Shown: positions 35,001 through 49,100 of the stretch, one piece after another
How the letters are laid out: each line of letters starts with the position of its first letter
Numbering within the stretch: position 1 is the first letter of the stretch
Assembly: GCA_003255025.1 (NCBI GenBank)
Contig: QANY01008653.1
Coordinates: forward strand, 48,554-112,553
Reading direction: 5' to 3'
DNA length: 64,000 nt
From: Datisca glomerata
Lineage: Eukaryota > Streptophyta > Magnoliopsida > Cucurbitales > Datiscaceae
Program-made: the position numbers and the translations under genes
The notes under the pieces: generated by a model
Seen by the model: only the letters and a program-made list of their open reading frames with translations
Database searches by the model: none
Told to the model about the DNA's origin: nothing

Positions 35001-37100
35001 CACTCACTCTCTCTCACTCTCTCTGTCTCTTTCTCTCTCTATCTCTCTCACCGACACTCTATCTCTTTCTCTCTATCTCTCTCACCGACACTCTGTCTCA
35101 CTCTCTCTCTCTCACTCTCTCACACTCTCACTCTCTCTCTCTCATTTTCTCACTCTCTCACTCCCTCTCTCTCTCTCACTCTCTCCTACACTCATTCTCT
35201 CACCCTCTCTTTCTATGTGTCTCTCTCTCTATGTCTCTCACTCTCTCAGTCCCACTCTCTCTCTCTCACTCCCACTCTCTCTCACTCTCTCATTTTCTCA
35301 CACACACTCTCTCAGGTTCTCTCTCCCTCCTTTCTCTTAAACTTTCTCTCTCCCAAGCTCTCTCTCTCACTCTCACTCTCTCTCTTTCTCTCACTCTCAC
35401 TCTCTCTCTATCTCTCTCACACTCTCTCTCTTTCTCTCTCTCACACTCTCTCTCTATCTCTCTCACACTCTCTCTTTTTCTCTCTCACACTCTCACTCGC
35501 TCACTCATTTTCTCGCTCTCTCTCTTTCCTCTCTCAATCCTCTCTCTCCCTCTCTCTCCCTCTCTCTCACACCCTCTCTAACACACACTCTCTCTCTATC
35601 TCGCTCTAATTACAACTCTTTTTCTCCACTCTCAATACTCTCTCTCTCATTGTCACTGTCACTTTGTATCTCTCTCTCTCTCTCTCTCTCTTTCTCAGTC
35701 CCTCACTCTCTTTCGCTCTTTCTCACTCTCACTCTTTATCGCTCTCTCATATTCTCACTCCCCCTCTCTCTCTATCATTCTCTCTCTATCACCCACTCTT
35801 GTTCTCTTTCTTACTCTCACCCTCTCTCTCTCAATCTCTATCTCTCTCACTCTCTCTCTCACTTCCACTCTCTCTCTCAATCCCACTCTTATTCCCTCAC
35901 CCTCTCTCTCTCTCTCTCAATCTCTATCTCACTCAGTCTCTCTCATTCCCACACACACTCTCTCTCTCACTCCCACTCTCTCTCACTCTCACATTTTCTC
36001 ACTCTCTCCCACTCCCTCTCCCTCTCTCCAATTCTCTCTCTCTCTCCCAATCTAGTTCTCTTCCCTACTCTCATTCTCTCACCCTCACTTTCCCTATCTC
36101 ACCCTCTCTATCCCTCTCTCACTCTCTCTCTCACTCCTCTCGCAATCTCATTTTCTCACTCTCTCCTCGTCCCTTTCCCTCTCTCTCTTGTTTTGTGTTT
36201 CTCTCTCTATCTTTCTCTCTCATTCTTTCTCTCTCTCATTCTCTCTCTCCTCTTCTTTCTCCATCACTCACGCTCTCTCTCTCTCACTCTCCCTCATTCT
36301 CTCTCACACTCTCTCTCACTCACGCTCTCTCTATCTCTCTCTCTCTCACACTCTAACTCTCTCACTCTCTCTCGCTCTCTCGTATTCTCGTACTCTCTCT
36401 CTCTCCCCCACTCTCGTCCTCTCACCCTCTCCTTCTCTGTCATTCTCTCTATGTCTCTCTCACTCTCTGTCTCACTCCCACTTTCTCTCTCTCACTCCCA
36501 CTTTCTCCCACTCTCAAATTTTCTCACTCTCTCTCTTTTGTTCTCTCTCCTTCTCTCTCTCTCAATCTTTCTCTCTCCCAAGCTCTCTCTCTCTTTCTCT
36601 CACTCTCACTCGCTCTCTCATTTCCTCACTCTATCTCCTCTCTCAATCCTCTCTCTCTCTTTCTCTCACTCTCACTCGCTGTCTCATTTCCTCACTCTCT
36701 CTCCTCTCTCAATCCTCTCTCTCTCCTCTCTCCCTCTCTCTCTATCTATCTATCCGTTACTCACTCTCTCTCACTCTCTTTCACACACTCTCCCCCACTC
36801 TCTCTCCCTCTCTCTGTCTCTCTCTATCTCTGTCTCTCTCTCACTCACTCTTTCTCACACTCTCTTTGTCTCTTACTTTCTCTCTCTCTCTCACTCTCCC
36901 TCACTCACTCTCTCTCTCTCACTCTCTTTGTCTCTTTCTTTCTCTCTCTCTCATCTACTCTCTCTCTCACTCTCTCTCGTATCCTCACTCTACTTATTTT
37001 TCTCTCCCTCTCTTTTTCTCTCATTGACGTTCCCTCTCCCACTCTAGTTCTCGCTCCCACTATTTTTATCTTACCCTCTCTTTCTCTATCTCTCACTCTC
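26028..37100. repeat. Higher-order repeat domain I: nested 0.5, 1.3 and 3.6-4.5 kb duplications
   Basis: The marker cattgtcactgtcactttgt (or a close variant) occurs at 26028, 27681, 30237, 30751, 31233 and 35648; the middle three are 514 and 482 bp apart. The marker cattgacgttccctctccca occurs at 28946, 32552 and 37022 (the last with one substitution), spacings 3606 and 4470. The marker gaatctctctcactcttaca occurs at 26845, 33368 and 34679, the last pair 1311 bp apart. Within repeats the order of smaller words is kept over more than 1 kb. Confidence 0.8.
33100..35700. repeat. Tandem duplication of about 1.31 kb
   Basis: The two copies share, in order, ttctttatcactctcaatct (about 33152 and 34469), an actccctctatatctctc marker (about 33220 and 34538) and tacattttctcgcttgtttt (about 33383 and 34694). 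Beyond about 33.6 kb the copies diverge. Confidence 0.7.
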
Positions 37101-37295
37101 TTCCTCTCTCTTTTCCTCGCTCACTCCCTCTCTCTCTCCGTCTTGTTTACTCCTTGTCTCTTATCATTCTCTCACTCCACTTTCTCTCTATCACTCCCAC
37201 TCTCTCTCACTTTCTCATTTTCTCACACACTATCTCTCTCGCTCATTCACTCTCTCTCTCTCAATCTTTTTCTCTCTCAAGCTCTCTCACTCTCT

Positions 37296-39390
37296 CTCTT
37301 TCTCTCACTCACACTCTCTCTATCGCACTCACACACAAACACACACACTCTCTCTCCCCCTCGCTCTCTCTTACTCTCTCACTCTCACTGTCACTCGTTC
37401 TCTCATTTTCTCTCTCCTCTCTCTCAATCTCTCCCTCCCTCTTCCCTCTCCCTCTCCCTCTCCCTCTCCCTCTCCCACACTCTATCTTTCTATCTATCTA
37501 TCCCTCATTAAATCTCTCTCACTCTTTTACGCTATCTCTCCCCCACTCTCTCTCCCTCTCTCCCTTTGTCTTTTTGTCTCTCTCTCTATCTCGCTCAATC
37601 TCTCGCCCCCTCAAACTCTCTATCGCCCTCTCACACATTCTCTCTCTCAGTCTCACTCTCTCTATCTCTCTCTCTCACACACACACACACGCACACACTT
37701 TCTCACTCTCTCTGTCTTTAACTGTCTCTCACTCTCTCAATCTCACTCTCGCTCGCTCTCTCATTTTCTCGCTCTCTCTTTCTCTTACTCTCTCTCACTC
37801 TCACGTTTTCTCGCATGTTTTGTCATACTCTCTCTCTCTCTCTCCCACTCTCATTCTTTCACCCTCTCTTTCTCTGTCTCTCTTTCTCACTCTATCCCTC
37901 TCTCTCTCACTCCTTTCTCTCTCTCACTCCCAGTCTCTCTTGCTCTCTCATTTTCTCACACTCCCTCTCTTATTCTCTGTGTGTCTCTCTCTCAATCTTT
38001 CTCTCTCTCAAGCTCTCTATCACTCTCACTCTCCCTCTTTCTCTCACTCTCACTCTCTCTATCTCTCTCTTTCACACACACACACTGTCTCTCTCTCTCT
38101 TCCAATCTCTCTCTCCCTCTCTCAGTCTCACTTTTACTCGCTCACTCATTTTCTTGCTCTCTCTCCCCTCTTTATCTCTCTCTCCCTCTCTCTCCCTCTC
38201 TCTCCTTCTCTCTCCCTCTCTCAATCATTCTATTTATGTATCGCTCACTCACTCTCTCTCACTCTCTCACACCTCTCTCTCCTTCTCTCTCCCTCTCTCA
38301 CTCTCGCTCTTAATCTCTCTCTCTCACTCACCCTCAGTCACTCTTTCTCTCATTCACTCTCTCTCTTTCTCTCACTCACACTCTCTCTATTGCTCTCACA
38401 TGCAAACACACACACTCTCTCTCCCCCTCGCTCTCTCTTACTCTCTCACTCTCACTATCACTCGTTCTATCATTTTCTCTCTCCTGTCTCTCCTCTCTCT
38501 CAATCTCTCCCTCCCTCTTCTCTCTCCATCTCCCTCTCCCACACTCTATCTTTCTATCTATCTATCCCTCATTAAATCTCTCTCACTCTTTCTCGCTATC
38601 TCCCCCCCCACTTTCTCTCCCTCTCTCCCTTTGTCTTTTTGTCTCTCTCTCTCTTTATCTCGCTCAATCTCTCGCCCCCTCAAACTCTCTCTCGCCCTCT
38701 CACACATTCTCTCTCTCAGTCTCACTCTCTCTATCTCTCTCTCTCTCTCACACGCACACTCTTTATCACTCTCTCTGTCTTTAACTGTCTCTCACTCACT
38801 CAATCTCACTCTCGCTCGCTCTCTCATTTTCTCGCTCTCTCTCTCTTACTCTCTCTCACTCTCACGTTTTCTCGCATGTTTTGTCATACTCTCTTTCTCC
38901 TACTCTCTCCCACTCTCATTCTTTCACCCTCTCTTTCTCTGTCTCTCTTTCTCACTCTATCCCTCTCTCTCTCTCACTCCTTTCTCTCTCTCACTCCCAG
39001 TCTCTCTTGCGCTATCATTTTCTCACACTCCCTCTCTTATTCTCTCTGTGTCTCTCTCTCAATCTTTCTCTCTCTCAAGCTCTCTCTCACTCTCACTCTC
39101 CCTCTTTCTCTCACTCTCACTCTCTCTATCTCTCTCTTTCACACACACACTGTCTCTCTCTCTCTTTTTCTCTCTCTCCCTCTCTCAGTCTCACTTTTAC
39201 TCGCTCTCTCATTTTCTTACTCTCTCTCCCCTCTTTATCTCTCTCTCCCTCTCTCTCCTTCTCTCTCCCTCTCTCAATCTTTCTATTTATGTATCGCTCA
39301 CTCACTCTCTCTCACTCTCTCACACCTCTCTCTCCCTCTCTCTCCCTCTCTCACTCTCCTCTTAATCTCTCTCTCTCACTCACCCTCACT
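37296..39390. repeat. Tandem duplication of about 1.06 kb
   Basis: Markers pair at constant spacing: aaacacacacactctctctc (37336 and 38404), ccctttgtctttttgtctct (37563 and 38628), cgcatgttttgtcatactct (37812 and 38873) and tttatgtatcgctcactcac (38230 and 39286). Few differences are visible, so this looks like one of the younger duplications. Confidence 0.85.
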
Positions 39391-40184
39391 CACTCTTTCT
39401 CTCATTCACTCTCTCTCTCTGTGAGTCTTTTTTTCTCTCTCTCTCTCTCACTCACTATCTCTCCCACTCTCTCACTCTTTCTCTCATTCACTCGCTCTCT
39501 CATTTTCTCGCACTTTTTCTCACACTCTTTCTCTCTCTCTCTCCCACTTTCATTCTGTCACCCTCTCTTTCTCTGTATCTCTCTCTATATATCTCTCTCC
39601 CACTCTCTCTCTCTCACTCCCACTCTCTCCCTCTCATTCCCACACTCTCTCGCTCTCTCATTTTCTCACTCTCTCTATCTCTCACACACATACACTCTCT
39701 CTCTCCCTCTCTCTCTCACTCTCTCACTCTCTCACTCTCACTATCACCTGTTCTCTCATTCTCTCTCTCCTCTCTCTTTTTCACTCTCTCTCTCCTCTCT
39801 CCTCTCTCTCCATCTCTCTTACCCTCTTGTCTCTCCCTCTCTCTTTCCCTCACTCTCTCTTTCTATCTATCTATCCCTCATTATGTCTCTCTCACCCTTT
39901 CTCAATTACTCTCCCCCACTCTCTCTCCCTCTCTCCCTTTATCTTTTTTACTCTCTCTATCTCGCTCAATCTTTCTCTCTCTCAAACTCTCTCTCTCTCC
40001 CTCTCACACTCTATCTCACTCTCACTCTCACTCTCTCTATCTCTCTCACACACTCTCTCTCTCACTCTCCTTCTGTCTTTAACTCTCTTTCAATCTCTCA
40101 TTCTCACTCTTAGTCGCTCTCTCATTTTCTCGCTCTCGCTCTTACTCTCTCTCACTTACTCTCTCTCTCACTTTCACATTTTTA

Positions 40185-43100
40185 CGCATGTTTTCTCATA
40201 CTCTCTCTCTCTCTCTCCAACTCTCGTTCTCTCACCCTCGCTTTCTCTATCTCTCTTTCCCATTCTATCTCTCTCTCACTCCTTTCTCTCTCTCACTCCC
40301 AGTCTCTCTTACTCTCCCATTTTCTCACACTCTCTCTATTATTCTCTCTCTCTTTCCCTCTCAATCTTTCCCTCTCTCAAGAACTCTCTCTCACTCTCAC
40401 TCTCTCTCTTTCTCTCACTCTCACTCTCTCTATCTCTCTCTCACACACGCACTATCTCTCTTTCTCTCTCACTTTCTCTCTCTTTCTTTCTCTCTCTCAC
40501 TCTCTCACTCTTACTTTCACTCGCTCTCTCATTTTCTAGCTCTCTCTCTCTCCCTCTCTCTCCCTCTCGCTCTCTCTCTCCCTCTCTCTCCCTCTCGCTC
40601 TCGATCTCTCTCTCTCTCTCACTCACTCACCCTCAGTCACTCTTTCTCTCATTCACTCTCTCTCTGTGACTCTTTCTTTCTCTCTCTCTAACTCACTATC
40701 TCTCTCACTCACTCACTCTCGGTCTCTCTGTCTCTCTCTCTCTCACTCACTCTCCCTCACTCACTCACTCCCACACTCTCTCTCACTCTTTCACTCTCGG
40801 TCTCTATCTCTCACTCACACACATTCTCTCTCTCTATGTCACTCTCTCACTTCCACTCTCCCTCGCTATCTCATATTCTCACTCTCCCTCTTTCTCCTAA
40901 TCTAGTTCTCTCTCCCACTCTCGTTCTCCCTCCCTATCTCTCTCTATCTTTGTCTCACTCTCTCTCTTCTTCCCACACTCTCACTCACTCCCAGTCTCTC
41001 TCACTCTCTAATTTCATCACACTCTCCCTCTCTCTTAACCTCTATCTCTCCCTCTCTCTCTCTCTGTCCCTCTTATTCTCTCTTTGTCTCTCTCTCTCTC
41101 AAACTCTCTATCTCTCTTCCTCTCACTGTCTCTCTCTCTCTCACTCTCTATCTCTCACACACACACACACACTCTTTATCTCTCTCTCATTCTCTCACTC
41201 TCACTCACACTCGCTTTCTAATTTTCTCTCTCTCTCTTACACTCTCTTACTCTCACTTTTTCTCACACTCTATTTCTTTCTCTCTCCCACTTTACTTATG
41301 TCACCCTCTCTTTCTCTGTATCTCTCTCCCACACACACACCCTCTCTCACTCCCACTCTCTCACTTTCTCAATCTCACTGTCACTCGCTCTCTTATTTTC
41401 TCTCTCTCTCTCTTCTCTCTCTCTCCCTCTCTCCCTATCTCCCTCTCTCCCTATCTCCCTCTCTCTACTCTCCCTCCCTCTCCCTCTCCCTCTCTCTCTA
41501 TCTATCTATCTATCCCTCACTCACTCTCTCTCGCTCTCTCTCCCACTCTCTCTCTTTGTCTCTATCTCTCTCACTCGCTCTCCCTCACTCCCACTCTCTC
41601 TTGCGCTCTCATTTTTTCACACACACACTCTCTATACCTCACTCTCACTCTCTCTATCTCTCACACACACACTCTCTCTCTTACTCTCTCTCCTACTCTC
41701 TCTCTCTCACTCACTCACTCTCACTTTCACTCACTCTATCATTTTCTCACACTCTCTCTCATTTCTCCCTCTCTCTCTCTATCTGTCTATCTCTCACTTA
41801 CTCTCTCTTGCTCTCTCGCTCTCTCTCCCTCCCCCCACTTTCTCTCTTTCTCTCTCTCTCATTCTCTCTCTTACTCACCCTCACTAACTCTCTCTCACAC
41901 TCACTTTCTCTCACTATCTCTCTCTGACTCTTTCTCTCTCACTCACTCTCTCTCACACTCTCTCACTCTCACTCTCTCTCGCTCTCTCACTTTCACATTT
42001 TCTCGCACTTTTCCTCACACTCTCTTTCTCTCACTCTCTCTCCCACCCTCGTTCTCTCACCATCTCTTTCTCTGTATCTCTCCCTCTCTCTCCCACTCTC
42101 TCTCTCACTCCCACTCTCTCCGTTTCACTCCCACTCTCTCTCGCTCTCTCATTTTTTCACTCTCACACACACTCTCTCTTTCTCAAACTCTCTCACTCTC
42201 TCACACTCACTCACTATCTCTCTTTTCCTCTCTCTCTTTCAAACTCTCTCACTCTCTCGCGCTCTCCCTCAGTCTCTCACTCTCAGTCTCTCTCTTTCTA
42301 TCTCTCCCTTACGCTCTCTCACACACACACACTCTCTCTCTCTCGCTCGCACATTTTCTCGCTCCCTATCTCTCTCTCTCTCGTTCTCCCTCCCACACTT
42401 TCTCTCATTCTCTCTCTTCCTCTCTCTATTTTCTCTCTCTCCCTCTCTCTCTCCCTCTCTCTATCTATCTATCTATCTATCACTCACTCACTCTCTCTCG
42501 CTCTCTCTCACACTCTCTCTCTCTGTCTCTCTCTCTCTCACTCCCACTCTCTCACTCACTCTCCCTCACTCCCACTCTCTCTTGCGCTCTCATTTTTCCA
42601 CACACACACTCTCTATATCTCACTCCCACTCTCTCACTCTCTCTCACTCTCCCTTATTCTCTTACACTCACTCACTATCTCTCTCTTTCTCTCTCTCTTT
42701 CAAACTCTCTCACTCTCTCGCACTCTCCCTCACTCTCTCACTCTCACTCTCCTCTTTCTATCTCTCCCTTACGCTCTCTCACTCTCTCTCTCTCTCGCTC
42801 GCACATTTTCTCGCTCTCTCTCCCTCTCTCCCTCTCTCCTTCTCTCCCTCTCTCTCTCTTACTCTCTCTGCTACTCTCTCTCTCTCTCACTCACTCGCTC
42901 TCACTTTCACTCACTCTATCATTTTCTCACACACTCTCTCTCCTTTCTCCATCTCTCCCTCTCTCTCTATCTATCTATCTCTCACTTACTCTCTCTTGCT
43001 CTCTCGCTCTCTCTCCCTCCCCCCACATTTTCTCGCTCCCTATCTATCTCTCTCTCGTTCACCCTCCCACACTTTCTCTCATTCTCTCTTCCTCTCTCTC

Positions 43101-46100
43101 TTTCTCTCTCTCTTGCTCTCTCTCTTTCTCTCTCTCTTGGTCTCTCTCTTTCTCTCTCTCTCTCTATCTTCAGACAGACACACTCTGTCACTCTCACTCT
43201 CTCTCACACTCACTCTCTTTTGGTCTTTCAATTTTTCAATCATTCTCTCACTCTCGCCTCTCTCTCTCATTCAATTTCGTTCTCCCACTCTGGTTTTCTC
43301 TCCTTCTCTCTCTCTCTCACTCTCTCTCTTACACACACTCTCTCGATTTCTCTCTCTCTCTCTTTATCTCTCTCGCTCTCATTCTCTCTCTCATTCTCTC
43401 TCTCATTCTCTCTCTCTCATTCTCTGTTTCTCTCTCCTCTCTCTCTCACTCTCTCTCTCTCCCCTCTCTTCTCTTTTTCCATCTCTCACTCTCTTCTCTT
43501 TCCCTCTCTCTCCCTCTCTCTATCTTTCTATTTATCTATCCCTCATTCACTCTCACTCACTCTTTCTTGCTCTCTCCCCCCCCACTTTCTCTTCCTCTCT
43601 CTTTGTCTCTTTCTGTCTCTCTCTTTCTCACTCTTTCTAACTCTCTCTCACTCTCACTCTCACTCTCACTCTCTCTCGCTCTTTGATATTCTCACTCTCC
43701 CTCTTTCTCTCACCCTCTCTTTCTCTCTCATTGATTCTCTCTCTCCTAATCTAGTTGTCTCTCCTGCTCTCTTTCTCTCACCCTCTCTTTCTTTCTCTCT
43801 TCCTCTCGCTTTCCCTCTTTGACTCATTCGCTCCCCCCTCTTATTCTTTTTTTGTCTCTTTCTATCTCTCTCAATCTTTCTCTCTCAAACTCTCTTTCTC
43901 TCCCTCTCTCTCACACACACACACTCTCTTTCTCATTCTCACTCTCTCTATCTCTCACACACACACACTCTCTTTCTCATTCTCACTCTCTCTATCTCTC
44001 ACACACACACACACTCTCTCTTTTACTCTCTATCTCACACTCTCTCACTCTCTTTGTCTTTATCTCTCTCTCACTCTCACTCTCACTCGCTCTCTCATTT
44101 TCTCGCTCTCTCTCTCTCTCTTACTCTCTCTCACTTACCCTTTCTCTCACTCCCACATTTTCTCGCATGTTTTCTCGTACACTCTTTCTCTCTCTCCCTC
44201 TCTCGTTCTCTCACCCTCTCTTTCTCTGTCTCTCTTTCTCTCTCTATCTCTATCTCTCACTCTCTCTCACTCCTTTCCCTCTCTCACGCCCAGTCTCTCT
44301 TGCTCTCTCATTTTCTCACACACTTTCTCTCTTGTTCTCTTTCTCTCTCTTAATCTTTCTTTCTCTCAAGATCTCCCACTCACTCTCACTCTCTCTTCCT
44401 CTCTCTCTCTCAATCTTTCTCTCTCTCAATCTTTTCTTTCTCCCTATCTGTCTCTCACTCCCCCTCTCTCTCTCCCCTTCTCTCTCTCACACTCCCAGTC
44501 TCTCACTCCCCCTCTCTCTCTCCCATTCTCTCTCTCACACTCCCAGTCTCTCTCTCGCCCACTCTCTTTCCCCTTCTCTCTCTCCCACTTTCATTCTGTC
44601 ACCCCCTGTTTCTCTATAGATCTCTCTCTCTATCTCTCTCCCGCCCTCTCTCTCTCACTCCCACTCTGGCCCTCTCACTCCTGCTCTCTCTCGCTCTCTC
44701 ATTTTCTCACTTTCTCTATCTCTGACTCTTACTCTCTCTATGTCTCACACACACACACACCCACACACTCTCTCTCTCACTCTCTCACTCTCACTTTCAC
44801 TCGCTCTCTTTTTTTCTCTCTCTTCTCTTTCTCTCCTCTCTCTCCCACTCTCCTTCTCTCTCTCCTTTCTCCCTCTCTCTCTCCCTTTCTCTATCTATCT
44901 ATCTATCCCTCACTCACTCTCTCTCGCTCTCTCTCTCTTCTCTATTTCTCTCCCTCTCGCTCTCGATCTCTCTCTCTCTCTCACTCACTCACCCTCAGTC
45001 ACTCTTTCTCTCATTCACTCTCTCTGTGACTCTTTTTTCTCTCTCTCTCTAACTCACTATCTCTCTCACTCTCTCACTATCGGTCTCTCTCTCTCTCACT
45101 CTCCCTCACTCATTCACTCCCACTCTCTCTCTCACTCTTTCACTCTCAGTTTCTATCTCTCACTCTCACATATTATCTCTCTCTATGTCACTCTCTCACT
45201 CCCACTCTCCCTCGCTATCTCATAATCTCACTCTCCCACTTTCTCGCTCCCTCTCTCTCATTCTCTTTCTCCTAATCTAGTTCTCTCTCCCACTCTCGTT
45301 CTCCCACCCTTTCTCTCTCTATCTTTGTCTCACTCTCTCTCTTCTTCCCACACTCTCACTCACTCCCAGTCTCTCTCGCTCTCTAATTTCTTCACACTCT
45401 CACTCTCTCTTAACCTCTATCTCTCCCTCCCTCTCTCTCTCTGTCCCTCTTATTCTCTCTTTGTCTCTCTCTCTCTCAAACTCTCTATCTCTCTCCCTCT
45501 CACTGTCTCTCTCTCACTCTCACTCACACTCGCTCTTTCACACACACACTCTCTCTCTATCTCATTCTCTCACTCTCACTCACACTCGCTCTCTCATTTT
45601 CTCTTTCTCTCTCTCTCTCTCTTACACTCTCTTACTCTCACTTTTTCTCACACTCTATTTCTTTCTCTCTCCCACTTTACTTCTGTCACCCTCTCTTTCT
45701 CTGTATCTCTCTCCCACACACACACTCTCTCTCACTCCCACTCTCTCATTCTCACTCCCTCTCTCTCGCTCTCTCATTTTCTCACACTCTCTATCTCTCA
45801 CTCTTACTCTCTCTATCTCTCTCTCTCTCTCTCACACACACACATACACACTCTATCTCTCTATCACTTTCTCACTGTCTCACTTTCTCACTCTCACTAT
45901 CACTCGCTCTCTTCTTTTCTCTCCCTCTCTCCCTCTCTCCCTCTCTCCCTCTCTCCCTCTCTCTCCCTCTCTCCCACTCTCTACTCTCTCTCCCTCTCTC
46001 TATCTATCTATCTATCCCTCACTCACTCTCTCTCGCTCTCTCACTCGCTCTCTCTCCCACTCTCTCTGTCTGTCTCTCTCTCACTCACTCTCCGTCACTC

Positions 46101-49100
46101 CCACTCTCTCTTGCGCTCTCATTTTTCCACACACACACTCTCTATATCTCACTCCCACCCTCTCACTCTCTCTCACTCTCCCTCATTCTCTTACACTCAC
46201 TCACTATCTCTCTCTTTCTCTCTCTCTTTCAAACTCTCTCACTCTCTCGCGCTCTCCCTCACTCTCTCACTCTCACTCTCCTCTTTCTATCTCTCCCTTA
46301 CGCTCTCTCTCACTCTCTCTCTCTCGCTCGCACATTTTCTCGCTCTCTCTCCCTCTCTCCCTCTCTCTCTCTCTCTTACTCTCTCTCCTACTCTCTCTCT
46401 CTCTCTCACTCACTCACTCTCACTTTCACTCACTCTATCATTTTCTCACACTCTCTCTCCTCTCTCCCTCTCTCCCTCTCTCCCTCTCTCCCTCTCTCCC
46501 TCTCTCCCTCTCTCTCTCTATCTATCTATCTCTCTCTCGCTCTCTCTCGCTCTCTCTCCCTCCCCCCCACTTTCTCTCTTTCTCTCTCTCACTCTCTCTC
46601 TTACTCACCCTCACTAACTCTCTCTCACACTCACTTTCTCTCACTATCTCTCTCTGACTCTTTCTCTCTCACTCACTCTCTCACTCTCACTCTCTCTCGC
46701 TCTCTCACTTTCACATTTTCTCGCACTTTTCCTCACACTCTCTTTCTCTCACTCTCTCTCCCACCCTCGTTCTCTCACCCTCTCTTTCTCTGTATCTCTC
46801 CCTCTCTCCCCCACTCTCTCTCTCTCACTCCCACTCTCTCTGTTTCACTCCCACTCTCTCTCGCTCTCTCATTTTTTCACTCTCTCTACCTCTCACTCTC
46901 ACACACTCTATCTCTCACACACACACTCTCTCTCTTTCTCTCTTTCACTCTCGTTCTCTCTTAATTTATCTCTCTTTCTCTCATTCTCTCTCCTCTCACT
47001 CTCTCTCACTCTCCCTCATTCTCTTACACTCACTCACTCTCTCTTTCTCTCTCTCTTTCAAACTCTCTCACTCTCTCACTTTCTCACTCTCACTCTCTCT
47101 CTTTCTATCTCTTCCTTACGCTCTCTCACACACTCTCTCTCTCGCTCGCACATTTTCTCGCTCCCTATCTATCTCTCTCTCTCGTTCTCCCTCCCACACT
47201 TTCTCTCATTCTCTTTCTTCCTCTCTCTCTTTCTCTCTCTCTCTTGCTCTCTCCCTTTCTCTCTCTCTCTCTCTCTATCTTCAGACAGTCACACTCTGTC
47301 ACTCTCACTCTCTCTCACACTCACTCTCTTTTGGTCTCTTATTTTTTCAATTATTCTCTCACTCCCGCCTCTCTCTCTCTCTCATTCACTTTCCCTCTCC
47401 CACTCTGGTTTTCTCTCCTTCTCTCTCTCTCTCACTCTCTCTTAACCACACTCTCTCTATCACTCTCTCGATTTCTCTCTCTCTCTTTATCTCTCTCGCT
47501 CTCGTTCTCTCTCTCTTTCTCTCTCTCTTATTCTCTGTTTCTCTTTCTCTATCTCTGTCTCTCTCACTCTCTCTCCCTCTCTCATTTTCTCTCTCCTCTC
47601 TCTCTCTCACTCTCTCTCTCCTCTCTCACTCTCTCCTCTCTCTCCTCTCTCTCACCCTCTCTCTCCCCTCTCTTCTCTCTTTCCATCTCTCACTCTCTTC
47701 TCTTTCCCTCTCTCTCCCTCTCTCTATCTTTCTATTTATCTATCCCTCATTCACTCTCACTCACTCTTTCTTGCTCTCTCCCCCACTTTCTCTTCCTCTC
47801 TCTTTGTCTCTCTCTGTCTCTCTCTTTCTCACTCTTTCTCACTCTCTCTCACTCTCACTCTCACTCTCTCTCGCTCTTTGATATTCTCACCCTCCCTCTT
47901 TCTCTCGCCCTCTCTTTCTCTCTCATTGATTCTCTCTCTCCTAATCTAGTTGTCTCTCCTGCTCTCGTTCTCTCACCCTCTCTCTCTTTCTCTCTTCCTC
48001 TCTGTTTCCCTCTTTGACTCCTTCTCTCCCCCCTCTTATTCTCTTTTTGTCTCTTTCTATCTCTCTCAATCTTTCTCTCTTAAACTCTCTCTCTCTCCAT
48101 CTCACACACACACACACTCTCTTTCTCACTCTCACTCTCTCTATCTCTCTCTCACACACACTCTCTCTCTTACTCTCTATCTCACCCTCTCTCACTCTCT
48201 CTGTCTTTATCTCTCTCTCACTCTCACTCTCACTCGCTCTCTCATTTTCTCGCTCTCTCTCTCTCTTACTCTCTCTCACTTACCCTTTCTCTCACTCCCA
48301 CATTTTCTCGCATGTTTTATCGTACACTCTTTCTCTCTCTCCCTCTCTCGTTCTCTCACCCTCTCTTTCTCTGTCTCTCTTTCTCTCTCTATCTCTATAT
48401 CTCACTCTCTCTCTCACTCCTTTCCCTCTCTCACACCCAGTCTCTCTTGCTCTCTCATTTTCTCACACACACTCTCTCTCTTGTTCTCTTTCTCTCTCTC
48501 AATCTTTCTCTCTCTCAAGCTCTCCCACTTACTCTCACTCTCTCTTCCCCTCTCTCTCTCAATCTTTCTCTCTCTCAATCTTTTCTCTCTTCCTATTTGT
48601 CTCTCACACCCCCTCTCTCTCTCCCCTTCTCTCTCTCACACTCCCAGTCTCTCTCTCGCCCACTCTCTCTCTCTCTCCCACTTTCATTCTGTCACCCCCT
48701 ATCTCTATATATCTCTCTCTATCTCTCTCCCGCCCTCTCTCTCTCACTCCCACTCTGGCCCTCTCACTCCCGCTCTCTCTCGCTCTCTCATTTTCTCACT
48801 TTCTCTATCTCTGACTCTTACTCTCTCTGACTCTTACTCTCACTTTCACTCGCTCTCTTATTTTCTCTCTTTCTCTCTTCTCTTTCTTTCCTCTCTCTCC
48901 CACTGTTCTTCTCTCTCTCCTCTCTCCCTCTCTCTCTCCCTTTATCTATCTATCTATCTATCCCTCACTCACTCTCTCTCGCTCTCTCTCTCCTCTCTAT
49001 CTCTTTCTCTCCCTCTCTCCCTCTCACTCTCGATCTCTCTCTCTCATGCTCTCACTGACTCACCCTCAGTCACTCTTTCTCTCATTCACTCTCTCTGTGA

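Noticed and set aside
47941..48279. Arg/Glu-rich frames on the strand opposite to the CT runs
   Set aside because: Translated (GA)n. They resemble RE/RS-type splicing-factor repeats only by composition, with no RNA-binding or other domain next to them.
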